This document shows positions 12,701 through 22,100 of a DNA stretch of 64,000 bases, in pieces; within the stretch, counting starts at the first letter, position 1, and the number at the start of each line of letters is the position of its first letter. Both the position numbers and the translations under genes were made by a program. The notes under the pieces were generated by a model. The model saw only the letters and a list, made by a program, of their open reading frames with translations, was not told the DNA's origin and ran no database searches. The stretch spans positions 12,356,001 through 12,420,000 of the forward strand of contig OX335662.1 in NCBI GenBank assembly GCA_946894095.1, in the 5' to 3' direction. This stretch comes from Incurvaria masculella (Eukaryota > Arthropoda > Insecta > Lepidoptera > Incurvariidae).

Positions 12701-15700
12701 GCCATAATGTTAAACGGAATAATAAAGTAAAGCGTGATTTTTAATAAAATCTTTTTTATTTTCGAGAATTCATGTACATTACAGGTGTCTTCAATAATAA
12801 AATTGTGCGATTTTTTTTCTATTCCCAAAAGATAGTTTTCGTTTTCATCAAAATCGGCCCCATGACTCCATTGAGTGTTTCTAGCTATTTCTTACAGTTT
12901 CGGATTTGCCCATGAACTTGAAAAATTCACCCGTACAGGGCTCTCTAAGAAGGCACACCCTTATAAAGAAGTTGGGCGGGGTCTGACGATCCCTCGTCGT
13001 TTTTTTATAGTAACTGATCACCTCCAGTACAGCTGAATCGATTATTAAAAAAAAAAACAACTAAACCCCACCAATTCTATTAAAATAATAAACTAATCAA
13101 CGCTTATTACGTAGATTCGACTGATACTTTCTTTGATTGAATGAAATCATTAAATAATTGGACTCATACCATCTTGCATTATTCGTAAAATATATTATTC
13201 AAATGATTTTAATAAAATGAATTAAAAAATAAATATACTAGGCGTGAGACACATTTTTAAATACTATAAAAAAGTGACTTTAATGTTAATATGTTTAAAG
13301 TAAGAGACAATTTTGTACATGCAATTGCGTGACCTATTTGGAGAAACAGAAGGCTTCGTTTGTGCCACCCGGGACGAAATTATCGTCATGCGGAACTTCC
13401 GGAAGTACATAATGAAAGATGGATCGGTCGACACCCGCAAAGCCAGTGGGCAATCAGTCGAAATCATCCGTCATATTACTTCCGGCTGTCCACGCAAATC
13501 GAGCTTAGAGAACATACGGTGGTATATTAAGGTCGGCCCGTAAGCACCTGAAAATTTCGCCTCCCATACAAACGTAGTTTACTAATGATTTGAAAACCAC
13601 TGTTCCAACTTACTTGATATTTGGTATCTAATATTAGGCTACAAATATCTGTGTCTGCATGCCTTTGTTTTTTCGGTAAATGTATTCTGGGTCAAACCAC
13701 AGAGAAAACAAAATTCGTATGAAGATTTTCTTTTTGCATTCATTTCATTCGATTTGGATTTTTCAAAAAAACAAAAGCATGCAGACACAGATATTTGTTA
13801 CCTGATATTAGATATTAAATATCAATTTAATTGGAATAGCGGTTTCCAAATGATTAGTAAACTACGTTTGTATGGGGAGCATAGCTTACGGGCCGTTCTT
13901 AAGTTACCGATTACTTTTTAAACCTATCCTACTAATATTATAAACGCGAAAGTTTGTAAGTATGGATGGATGTTTGTTACTCTTTCACGTAAAAACTACT
14001 GAAATGATTTTAATGACACTTTATAATAATATAGCTTATACATCAGAATAACAAGTAAATCAAGTCCAAAATATCAAGTAAGTAGGAAAAAACCTAAGCT
14101 TATGGACCAGCTCTTTGTGTTACTATCCAGCATATAAGCCCGAAGTCTGAAACGACATTGACCCGAGCGGAGCCGGGTACCTGAGCTTGTAAATAATAAA
14201 ACCTCCGGGAAAGCGGCGTGACAGTATATATGTACGTATGTATGTATGTATGAATAATGTTCCTTTTAAACACAACCTTATCGATTCTTTGATGACATTC
14301 AATAAATAAAAACCAGAAGACAAGTTGGAAAACAACTCTTAAGGGTAGAACTTAACGGTCAAAACAGTTTAGTCTAATAAATCTTACATTGTACTAATAT
14401 TAACTATATATTTCTTCGTTCTAACTAAGTACGTTGCGTTTTCCAAGGAATGTAATATGTATGTATGAACATGGAATTCTACAGATATTGTCTCAATACA
14501 TCGCATGAAGAATACCTGTTCAAGGCAGAAAATGGCAATTTAATGAAATATTTGGACTTCGCTCACGAGGTTACCGCCATGTGGCGAGTGCGAAAAACCA
14601 CCATGGTGCCGCCAATTACTATGTTTATAAAGCGCTTTTAAAAAAAATTAGCTAAACCTCTTGAAAAAAATTAATGTTGACATTGTTTTGTACCCTGGAC
14701 ATCAGAGGTAGAAAGAAGTTCTTGAAACAAAAACGATATTTTTTAGTAGGTTTCTATATATTTAGCACGAAGCGATCTTGAATAATTTTCATAAGCTAAA
14801 GGTTCAGTGAAGTCTAAGGCTTATGCTATTTACATATATTATAAATACACATGTGTAAACAAAAAACACGTTAATACAAGTACTATGAAATTGATTAAGT
14901 TTAGATAGTTACCCATAAGCCTGTTGATCGAAAAAGTCGTCGAAAGACCTCAAGGCTTGCGCTTTGAAGCAGTCCGCTAGGTCTCCGCCGATGCAAGCCT
15001 GCGTGGATTTGAGGATGTAGGGGTCCTGATCCTCTCCTAGACCCACCCAATCGAGGAATCCTCGACCTTCAAGCTGTAAATAATATTGTTGCTTCGTATC
15101 AAGATACAGAATAGGAAACATATTTAGGAGATGATATAAATGTTATCTCAATTTTAAGAATTGGACAGTGATGAATTATTTTACCAAGGCTTGTAAAATA
15201 TGAGATTTACTGAGATTTATAAAACGGGACAGTGACCAAAATATGAAGAAGCGAAGAGTAACGAAGATTTATAGAATAGGAGATTAATCTAGATTTCTGG
15301 AATAGGGCAGCAAACAAGATGCGGAGAAGAGAAGATTTACAAAGACTTCTAGAATAGGAGAGATTTCTAGAAAAGTAGACATTTCCGCTCTGAAGGTTTT
15401 TCGTTTTTCTTTCGTCACCCATTCTATCAGCGAGCTTGGAAGGATGGAGGCCGCTTACTACTGATGTTCCCGAGTTAAAACGAAAATTTAGTGCAACGAA
15501 CATCCGATGTTGCGCGCTGTGTGCATAAGCGAAGGAACTACAGTTAGATGTTTTCCACCAAATCGTGGCTGCGCTGCCGCAATATGAATGAGTTTCCATC
15601 GCCGTTCCCTTCCTTTCCTGCTCACTGCATTCGTTCTGCAAAACCTGGTATCTCAGCATACACTTCTGAGTGCTCTCCACGTTATCTTGTATTAGTTCAA

Positions 15701-16078
15701 ATGATCTTTAATCAAACTATTGTACACCTTGCTCAGCTTTTTTATTTATTTCGTCACTACTGGGTCGCTTATTTACTAACACGTCCAATTCATTTAATTT
15801 CCAGCCACATACTTTCTATCTCTGTTACTAAGAACCCAGATCAACCTTTGAATAGTTATACTATATTTTGTCCTTTGCATTGAAATACAGTTTAGAATTA
15901 AATAGGTATGGCTATAAGTATGAAACTACTCCCGGTTATAACTCACCGATCGTCCTTCAGTCTCCTCCGGTCCGGCTTTCTCCGGCTGGTCCGGTAATCG
16001 GATGCCGCCTTCCCCTCGCGACTGCAGCGCCAGAGCGGCGGCGGTGAGCAACACAAGCCATCGCGCACCTTCCAGCAT
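2682..16078 (-). CDS. Osiris-family protein (DUF1676), complete, 7 coding exons
   Basis: Coding exons, in transcript order: 16078-15947, 15073-14913, 12273-12130, 9083-8950, 7744-7601, 4694-4522, 2813-2682. All introns are GT..AG, the phases fit (0,2,2,1,1,0) and the sum is 1,020 nt, giving 339 residues plus TAG. Visible parts: signal peptide (about 1-22, WLVLLTAAALAL core); twin cysteines C71 and C79; an Osiris-type helical region with YGLRKIERFL (about 138-148); a Lys/Leu-rich hydrophobic segment at about 196-238 (PMLLILKLFKLKLLLFLP); C247; a Tyr/Ser/Pro-rich tail (about 250-296); and PQDLAYQGW near the C terminus, matching the family AQxLxY signature. Osiris proteins are insect-specific, secretory or endosomal membrane proteins active in cuticle-forming cells; the exact function of this member is inferred only from family. 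I cannot assign the Osiris number. The exons are GC-rich, the introns AT-rich and transposon-loaded. No disabling change is seen. Confidence 0.95.
2814..4521. other. Osiris intron 6, nothing recognised
   Basis: AT-rich, with an AATA-type simple run near 3,606-3,632 that may be a retroposon tail. The 136-codon frame at 3,200 is Thr/His/Leu-rich and has no recognisable domain. Confidence 0.5.
4522..4694 (-). CDS. Osiris coding exon 6 (Tyr/Ser/Pro-rich)
   Basis: Residues 239-296. The acceptor is AACGTTCCAG and the donor GTAAGT. VIGYFKFCKP continues the core; a low-complexity tail follows, rich in Tyr, Ser, Pro and His (SPQYSPAG, HPQYSHYDSYS). A 40-bp tandem array begins about 15 bp upstream of its 3' splice site. 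Confidence 0.92.
4709..4868. repeat. 40-bp tandem array, about 4 units
   Basis: The unit is GAGTAAATCATTTATATCAT plus TAGATGATCTGTTTGTTGTT. The unit nearest the exon is the most diverged (TCGATGAACTG). It abuts the 3' splice site of Osiris exon 6 (4695). Confidence 0.9.
4920..5944 (-). mobile_element. 5'-truncated non-LTR retrotransposon with RT C-terminal frame
   Basis: An open 214-codon frame (5944-5300) contains KYLGILLDDRLNWKPHI, FALCHSLINYCISVWG and ELERAQRAILRIIYKKP, the palm/thumb end of jockey/CR1-like reverse transcriptases. A 3' UTR and a TAAA-type tail run to about 4,920. Catalytic motifs lie upstream and are missing. Inserted in Osiris intron 5, same strand as the gene. Confidence 0.88.
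6072..6479 (-). mobile_element. tRNA-derived SINE, copy 1
   Basis: Minus-strand reading: head GGCTCGTAGCCTAGTGGCGC with A box TAGCCTAGTGG and B box GGTTCAATACC, a body of about 300 bp, and a 3' end in an A run. Probably a Pol III transcribed SINE of about 410 bp. In Osiris intron 5. Confidence 0.88.
7601..7744 (-). CDS. Osiris coding exon 5 (hydrophobic DUF1676 core)
   Basis: Residues 191-238. The acceptor is TTTTTCAG and the donor GTGAGAAG. Codes a basic stretch (RRNKLKKL) and then a long Leu/Ile/Lys-rich hydrophobic segment with ILGLASFKKFLGFMALIVP. This is the most recognisable Osiris region and the likely membrane-associated part. A LINE-tail fragment ends about 15 bp from the donor. Confidence 0.95.
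8317..8891 (-). mobile_element. TTAA MITE, family 1, copy 2, interrupted, one end lost
   Basis: Right end GAAGGGCCACC followed by TTAA (8892-8895). It matches copy 1 in reverse but loses homology near 8,317, before the other terminal repeat. A foldback element splits it at 8,391-8,580. Lies in Osiris intron 4, about 60 bp from exon 4. Confidence 0.8.
8391..8580. mobile_element. Foldback element inserted in a MITE, 13-bp target duplication
   Basis: Arms 8391-8437 and 8502-8548 are 47-bp inverted repeats with one mismatch, around a 64-nt loop; about 30 nt of unrelated sequence follow. The insert is flanked by ATAAAAACATCTT at 8379-8391 and 8581-8593, a sequence present once in uninterrupted family-1 copies (slightly diverged). 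Confidence 0.75.
8950..9083 (-). CDS. Osiris coding exon 4
   Basis: Residues 146-190. The acceptor is CTCTCCAG and the donor GTGAGT. An acidic amphipathic segment (FLRSTALEMELDDE, later EIADEVDIIEDKK) precedes the hydrophobic core, as in other Osiris proteins. Confidence 0.92.
9150..9420. repeat. Dispersed repeat in Osiris intron 3
   Basis: GGATTTGCGGACTATGGCTG recurs in diverged form at about 41,550, and CTGCCTATTTTCGCTGGTAC...CCGTCACTTCCAGAA recurs at 53,395-53,490. Family not recognised. Confidence 0.6.
9587..9660. repeat. GTGTGAGG minisatellite
   Basis: Runs of GTGTGAGGGTGTGTGAGG with point changes, in Osiris intron 3. The frames read through it are low-complexity and not genes. Confidence 0.9.
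9751..9795. repeat. (AT)n microsatellite
   Basis: About 22 TA units, in Osiris intron 3. Confidence 0.95.
10082..10178 (+). repeat. Dispersed repeat, uninterrupted copy
   Basis: AGGTACTTACGTCGCTTATT through GACACATTAATTAAAGAGAG. The same two halves flank the LINE at 4,920-5,944 (4,888-4,924 and 5,975-6,035); a third part-copy is at 14,411-14,470. Confidence 0.7.
10911..11031 (+). promoter_or_regulatory. Plus-strand promoter-like block in Osiris intron 3
   Basis: A GC-rich patch (about 10,880-10,945) holds TATAAATAG at 10911, with a leader and the donor-like GTAAGT at 11026. It lies antisense to Osiris. It may be the U3/R part of a degraded LTR element or a real antisense promoter; no TG..CA ends or coding frame were found. 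Confidence 0.35.
11571..11632 (+). mobile_element. Left-end fragment of the GGGGTTACCAT MITE
   Basis: GGGGTTACCATGGTAAGTTA and AGCAGGTGAACAGGCAAGA match the first 60 bp of the element at 54801. The right half is missing and SINE copy 2 follows. Confidence 0.6.
11640..12044 (-). mobile_element. tRNA-derived SINE, copy 2
   Basis: Same family, full length apart from the head tip. Oriented with the gene in Osiris intron 3, ending about 85 bp from the exon 3 donor. B box reads GAGTTCAGTTCC, decayed. Confidence 0.88.
12130..12273 (-). CDS. Osiris coding exon 3
   Basis: Residues 98-145. The acceptor is TTCGCAG and the donor AG|GTGATG. Very GC-rich (Arg/Ala-coding) against an AT-rich surround. It ends in the family-typical YGLRKIER helix start. 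A full-length SINE lies only about 85 bp downstream of the donor. Confidence 0.9.
12341..12645 (+). repeat. GACG-microsatellite element, copy 1
   Basis: Starts AACCGGCCAAGTGCGAGTCG, contains ATAGCGGCAAAATAAATACA, an ACGG tetranucleotide run, and ends GGGTACGGAACCCTAAAAA. AGGGTTCCGTACC near the start and GGTACGGAACCCT at the end are inverted. Non-coding dispersed repeat. In Osiris intron 1-2 side of exon 3. Confidence 0.88.
13313..13530 (+). pseudogene. LINE reverse-transcriptase C-terminal fragment
   Basis: The translated stretch has LRDLFGETEGFVCATRDE, RKYIMKDGSVD and IIRHITSGC, resembling the C-terminal region after RT in some non-LTR elements. Lost Cys residues and truncation by the TTAA MITE at 13531 mark it as dead. 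In Osiris intron 2, antisense. Confidence 0.5.
13531..13898. mobile_element. TTAA foldback MITE, family 3 (368 bp)
   Basis: Ends GGTCGGCCCGTAAGC and GCTTACGGGCCGTTC, TTAA at 13527-13530 and 13899-13902. The inverted arms run about 150 bp (shared CATACAAACGTAGTTTACTA and ATATCTGTGTCTGCATGC), leaving a short AT-rich loop. In Osiris intron 2. Confidence 0.85.
13924..14195 (+). mobile_element. Helitron-like non-autonomous element
   Basis: TCCTACTAATATTATAAACG and CGCGAAAGTTTGTAAGTATGG, then AAAACTACTGAAATGATTTT, closing with GACCCGAGCGGAGCCGGGTACC. These blocks are typical of abundant non-autonomous lepidopteran repeats often assigned to Helitrons. Related ends occur at 49,437-49,480 and 62,870-62,910. 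Confidence 0.45.
14913..15073 (-). CDS. Osiris coding exon 2 (twin-Cys region)
   Basis: Residues 45-97 plus two bases of codon 98. The acceptor is ATTTACAG and the donor GG|GTAACT. Carries C71 and C79, the conserved cysteine pair of Osiris proteins, and the segment DCFKAQALRSFDDFF typical of the family N-terminal domain. Confidence 0.92.
15947..16078 (-). CDS. Osiris coding exon 1 (signal peptide)
   Basis: Codes residues 1-44, starting MLEGARWLVLL and ending EETEGRS, followed by the donor GTGAGT. This ATG is chosen because it gives a signal peptide and its frame runs on into exon 2. An in-frame stop (TAA) one base out of frame precedes the ATG. A 3' splice site (TCTCTTTCCAG) ends at 16095, so the exon probably begins at 16094 with a 16-nt leader. 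Confidence 0.9.
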
Positions 16079-16097
16079 CTTAAGCGGTTACTCTCTG
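16079..16097 (-). promoter_or_regulatory. 3' splice site and 16-nt leader before the Osiris ATG
   Basis: Minus-strand reading gives a pyrimidine tract and TTTCCAG ending at 16095, then 16 nt and the ATG. The next sequence upstream is a 9-kb satellite with no core promoter signals, so a spliced 5' leader is more likely than transcription starting here. Inferred, not proven. Confidence 0.5.
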
Positions 16098-16104
16098 GAA
16101 AGAG

Positions 16105-19100
16105 ATGACGAGTCGGTGTCACACGAGGAATATTATGAACGGGAATGTTTGGACGTTTGAATGTTGATTACTTAATTACGCCTGAATGGCTGATTCGATT
16201 TGGAAGATGGTATTATGTTGATATCACCGGAGGAATGTTTTGAATGGGAATGTTTGGACATTTGAACGATGGTTACTCAATGACGCCTGAACGGCTGACC
16301 AGAGTTGGAAGAAGAGACGAGTTGTTGTCAAACGAGGAATATTATAACTGGGAATGTTTGGATGTTTGAACGTTAGTTACTCAATGACGCCTGAACGGCT
16401 GAGCAGGTTTGGAAGAAGAGGCGAGTTGGTGTCTAACAAGGAATATTATAACTGGGAATGTTTGGATGTTTGAACGTTAGTTACTCAATGACGCCTGAAC
16501 GGCTGAGCAGGTTTGGAAGAAGAGGCGAGTTGGTGTCTAACAAGGAATATTATAACTGGGAATGTTTGGATGTTTGAACGTTAGTTACTCAATGACGCCT
16601 GAACGGCTGAGCAGGTTTGGAAGAAGAGGCGAGTTGGTGTCTAACAAGGAATATTATAACTGGGAATGTTTGGATGTTTGAACGTTGGCTACTCAATGAC
16701 GCCTGAACCGCTGGGCAGATTTGGAAAAAAAAACGAGTTGGTGTCAAACGAGGAATATTATAACTGGGAATGTTTGGATGTTTGAACGTTAGTTACTCAA
16801 TGACGCCTGAACGGCTGAGCAGGTTTGGAAGAAGAGGCGAGTTGGTGTCTAACAAGGAATATTATAACTGGGAATGTTTGGATGTTTGAACGTTAGTTAC
16901 TCAATGACGCCTGAACGGCTGAGCAGGTTTGGAAGAAGAGGCGAGTTGGTGTCTAACAAGGAATATTATAACTGGGAATGTTTGGATGTTTGAACGTTAG
17001 TTACTCAATGACGCCTGAACGGCTGAGCAGGTTTGGAAGAAGAGGCGAGTTGGTGTCTAACAAGGAATATTATAACTGGGAATGTTTGGATGTTTGAACG
17101 TTAGTTACTCAATGACGCCTGAACGGCTGAGCAGGTTTGGAAGAAGAGGCGAGTTGGTGTCTAACAAGGAATATTATAACTGGGAATGTTTGGATGTTTG
17201 AACGTTAGTTACTCAATGACGCCTGAACGGCTGAGCAGGTTTGGAAGAAGAGGCGAGTTGGTGTCTAACAAGGAATATTATAACTGGGAATGTTTGGATG
17301 TTTGAACGTTGGTTACTCAATGGCGCCTGAACTGCTGAGCAGATTTGGAAAAAAAAAACGAGTTGGTGTCAAACGAGGAATATTATAACTGGGAATGTTT
17401 GGATGTTTGAACGTTAGTTACTCAATGACGCCTGAACGGCTGAGCAGGTTTGGAAGAAGAGGCGAGTTGGTGTCTAACAAGGAATATTATAACTGGGAAT
17501 GTTTGGATGTTTGAACGTTAGTTACTCAATGACGCCTGAACGGCTGAGCAGGTTTGGAAGAAGAGGCGAGTTGGTGTCTAACAAGGAATATTATAACTGG
17601 GAATGTTTGGATGTTTGAACGTTGGCTACTCAATGACGCCTGAACCGCTGGGCAGATTTGGAAAAAAAAACGAGTTGGTGTCAAACGAGGAATATTATAA
17701 CTGGGAATGTTTGGATGTTTGAACGTTAGTTACTCAATGACGCCTGAACGGCTGAGCAGGTTTGGAAGAAGAGGCGAGTTGGTGTCTAACAAGGAATATT
17801 ATAACTGGGAATGTTTGGATGTTTGAACGTTGGTTACTCAATGACGCCTGAACGGCTGAGCAGGTTTGGAAGAAGAGGCGAGTTGGTGTCTAACAAGGAA
17901 TATTATAACTGGGAATGTTTGGATGTTTGAACGTTGGCTACTCAATGACGCCTGAACCGCTGGGCAGATTTGGAAAAAAAAACGAGTTGGTGTCAAACGA
18001 GGAATATTATAACTGGGAATGTTTGGATGTTTGAACGTTAGTTACTCAATGACGCCTGAACGGCTGAGCAGGTTTGGAAGAAGAGGCGAGTTGGTGTCTA
18101 ACAAGGAATATTATAACTGGGAATGTTTGGATGTTTGAACGTTGGTTACTCAATGACGCCTGAACGGCTGAGCAGGTTTGGAAGAAGAGGCGAGTTGGTG
18201 TCTAACAAGGAATATTATAACTGGGAATGTTTGGATGTTTGAACGTTAGTTACTCAATGACGCCTGAACGGCTGAGCAGGTTTGGAAGAAGAGGCGAGTT
18301 GGTGTCTAACAAGGAATATTATAACTGGGAATGTTTGGATGTTTGAACGTTGGTTACTCAATGACGCCTGAACGGCTGAGCAGGTTTGGAAGAAGAGGCG
18401 AGTTGGTGTCTAACAAGGAATATTATAACTGGGAATGTTTGGATGTTTGAACGTTAGTTACTCAATGACGCCTGAACGGCTGAGCAGGTTTGGAAGAAGA
18501 GGCGAGTTGGTGTCTAACAAGGAATATTATAACTGGGAATGTTTGGATGTTTGAACGTTGGTTACTCAATGGCGCCTGAACTGCTGAGCAGATTTGGAAA
18601 AAAAAAACGAGTTGGTGTCAAACGAGGAATATTATAACTGGGAATGTTTGGATGTTTGAATGTTGGTAACTCAATGACGCCTGAACTGCTGAGCAGGTTT
18701 GGAAGAAGAGGCGAGTTGGTGTCTAACAAGGAATATTATAACTGGGAATGTTTGGATGTTTGAACGTTAGTTACTCAATGACGCCTGAACGGCTGAGCAG
18801 GTTTGGAAGAAGAGGCGAGTTGGTGTCTAACAAGGAATATTATAACTGGGAATGTTTGGATGTTTGAACGTTAGTTACTCAATGACGCCTGAACGGCTGA
18901 GCAGGTTTGGAAGAAGAGGCGAGTTGGTGTCTAACAAGGAATATTATAACTGGGAATGTTTGGATGTTTGAACGTTGGTTACTCAATGGCGCCTGAACTG
19001 CTGAGCAGATTTGGAAAAAAAAACGAGTTGGTGTCAAACGAGGAATATTATAACTGGGAATGTTTGGATGTTTGAACGTTAGTTACTCAATGACGCCTGA

Positions 19101-22100
19101 ACGGCTGAGCAGGTTTGGAAGAAGAGGCGAGTTGGTGTCTAACAAGGAATATTATAACTGGGAATGTTTGGATGTTTGAACGTTAGTTACTCAATGACGC
19201 CTGAACGGCTGAGCAGGTTTGGAAGAAGAGGCGAGTTGGTGTCTAACAAGGAATATTATAACTGGGAATGTTTGGATGTTTGAACGTTGGCTACTCAATG
19301 ACGCCTGAACCGCTGGGCAGATTTGGAAAAAAAAACGAGTTGGTGTCAAACGAGGAATATTATAACTGGGAATGTTTGGATGTTTGAACGTTAGTTACTC
19401 AATGACGCCTGAACGGCTGAGCAGGTTTGGAAGAAGAGGCGAGTTGGTGTCTAACAAGGAATATTATAACTGGGAATGTTTGGATGTTTGAACGTTAGTT
19501 ACTCAATGACGCCTGAACGGCTGAGCAGGTTTGGAAGAAGAGGCGAGTTGGTGTCTAACAAGGAATATTATAACTGGGAATGTTTGGATGTTTGAACGTT
19601 AGTTACTCAATGACGCCTGAACGGCTGAGCAGGTTTGGAAGAAGAGGCGAGTTGGTGTCTAACAAGGAATATTATAACTGGGAATGTTTGGATGTTTGAA
19701 CGTTAGTTACTCAATGACGCCTGAACGGCTGAGCAGGTTTGGAAGAAGAGGCGAGTTGGTGTCTAACAAGGAATATTATAACTGGGAATGTTTGGATGTT
19801 TGAACGTTAGTTACTCAATGACGCCTGAACGGCTGAGCAGGTTTGGAAGAAGAGGCGAGTTGGTGTCTAACAAGGAATATTATAACTGGGAATGTTTGGA
19901 TGTTTGAACGTTAGTTACTCAATGACGCCTGAACGGCTGAGCAGGTTTGGAAGAAGAGGCGAGTTGGTGTCTAACAAGGAATATTATAACTGGGAATGTT
20001 TGGATGTTTGAACGTTAGTTACTCAATGACGCCTGAACGGCTGAGCAGGTTTGGAAGAAGAGGCGAGTTGGTGTCTAACAAGGAATATTATAACTGGGAA
20101 TGTTTGGATGTTTGAACGTTAGTTACTCAATGACGCCTGAACGGCTGAGCAGGTTTGGAAGAAGAGGCGAGTTGGTGTCTAACAAGGAATATTATAACTG
20201 GGAATGTTTGGATGTTTGAACGTTAGTTACTCAATGACGCCTGAACGGCTGAGCAGGTTTGGAAGAAGAGGCGAGTTGGTGTCTAACAAGGAATATTATA
20301 ACTGGGAATGTTTGGATGTTTGAACGTTAGTTACTCAATGACGCCTGAACGGCTGAGCAGGTTTGGAAGAAGAGGCGAGTTGGTGTCTAACAAGGAATAT
20401 TATAACTGGGAATGTTTGGATGTTTGAACGTTGGTTACTCAATGGCGCCTGAACTGCTGAGCAGATTTGGAAAAAAAAAACGAGTTGGTGTCAAACGAGG
20501 AATATTATAACTGGGAATGTTTGGATGTTTGAATGTTGGTAACTCAATGACGCCTGAACTGCTGAGCAGGTTTGGAAGAAGAGGCGAGTTGGTGTCTAAC
20601 AAGGAATATTATAACTGGGAATGTTTGGATGTTTGAACGTTAGTTACTCAATGACGCCTGAACGGCTGAGCAGGTTTGGAAGAAGAGGCGAGTTGGTGTC
20701 TAACAAGGAATATTATAACTGGGAATGTTTGGATGTTTGAACGTTAGTTACTCAATGACGCCTGAACGGCTGAGCAGGTTTGGAAGAAGAGGCGAGTTGG
20801 TGTCTAACAAGGAATATTATAACTGGGAATGTTTGGATGTTTGAACGTTGGTTACTCAATGGCGCCTGAACTGCTGAGCAGATTTGGAAAAAAAAAACGA
20901 GTTGGTGTCAAACGAGGAATATTATAACTGGGAATGTTTGGATGTTTGAACGTTAGTTACTCAATGACGCCTGAACGGCTGAGCAGGTTTGGAAGAAGAG
21001 GCGAGTTGGTGTCTAACAAGGAATATTATAACTGGGAATGTTTGGATGTTTGAACGTTAGTTACTCAATGACGCCTGAACAGCTGAGCAGGTTTGGAAGA
21101 AGAGGCGAGTTGGTGTCTAACAAGGAATATTATAACTGGGAATGTTTGGATGTTTGAACGTTGGCTACTCAATGACGCCTGAACCGCTGGGCAGATTTGG
21201 AAAAAAAAACGAGTTGGTGTCAAACGAGGAATATTATAACTGGGAATGTTTGGATGTTTGAACGTTAGTTACTCAATGACGCCTGAACGGCTGAGCAGGT
21301 TTGGAAGAAGAGGCGAGTTGGTGTCTAACAAGGAATATTATAACTGGGAATGTTTGGATGTTTGAACGTTGGTTACTCAATGACGCCTGAACGGCTGAGC
21401 AGGTTTGGAAGAAGAGGCGAGTTGGTGTCTAACAAGGAATATTATAACTGGGAATGTTTGGATGTTTGAACGTTAGTTACTCAATGACGCCTGAACGGCT
21501 GAGCAGGTTTGGAAGAAGAGGCGAGTTGGTGTCTAACAAGGAATATTATAACTGGGAATGTTTGGATGTTTGAACGTTGGTTACTCAATGACGCCTGAAC
21601 GGCTGAGCAGGTTTGGAAGAAGAGGCGAGTTGGTGTCTAACAAGGAATATTATAACTGGGAATGTTTGGATGTTTGAACGTTAGTTACTCAATGACGCCT
21701 GAACGGCTGAGCAGGTTTGGAAGAAGAGGCGAGTTGGTGTCTAACAAGGAATATTATAACTGGGAATGTTTGGATGTTTGAACGTTGGTTACTCAATGGC
21801 GCCTGAACTGCTGAGCAGATTTGGAAAAAAAAAACGAGTTGGTGTCAAACGAGGAATATTATAACTGGGAATGTTTGGATGTTTGAATGTTGGTAACTCA
21901 ATGACGCCTGAACTGCTGAGCAGGTTTGGAAGAAGAGGCGAGTTGGTGTCTAACAAGGAATATTATAACTGGGAATGTTTGGATGTTTGAACGTTAGTTA
22001 CTCAATGACGCCTGAACGGCTGAGCAGGTTTGGAAGAAGAGGCGAGTTGGTGTCTAACAAGGAATATTATAACTGGGAATGTTTGGATGTTTGAACGTTA

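Noticed and set aside
15207..15680. 157-codon minus-strand frame in Osiris intron 1
   Set aside because: Repetitive Ser/Leu/Phe sequence from GAAGAG/AGATTT-type repeats; reading through would break the well-supported exon 1 to exon 2 splice.
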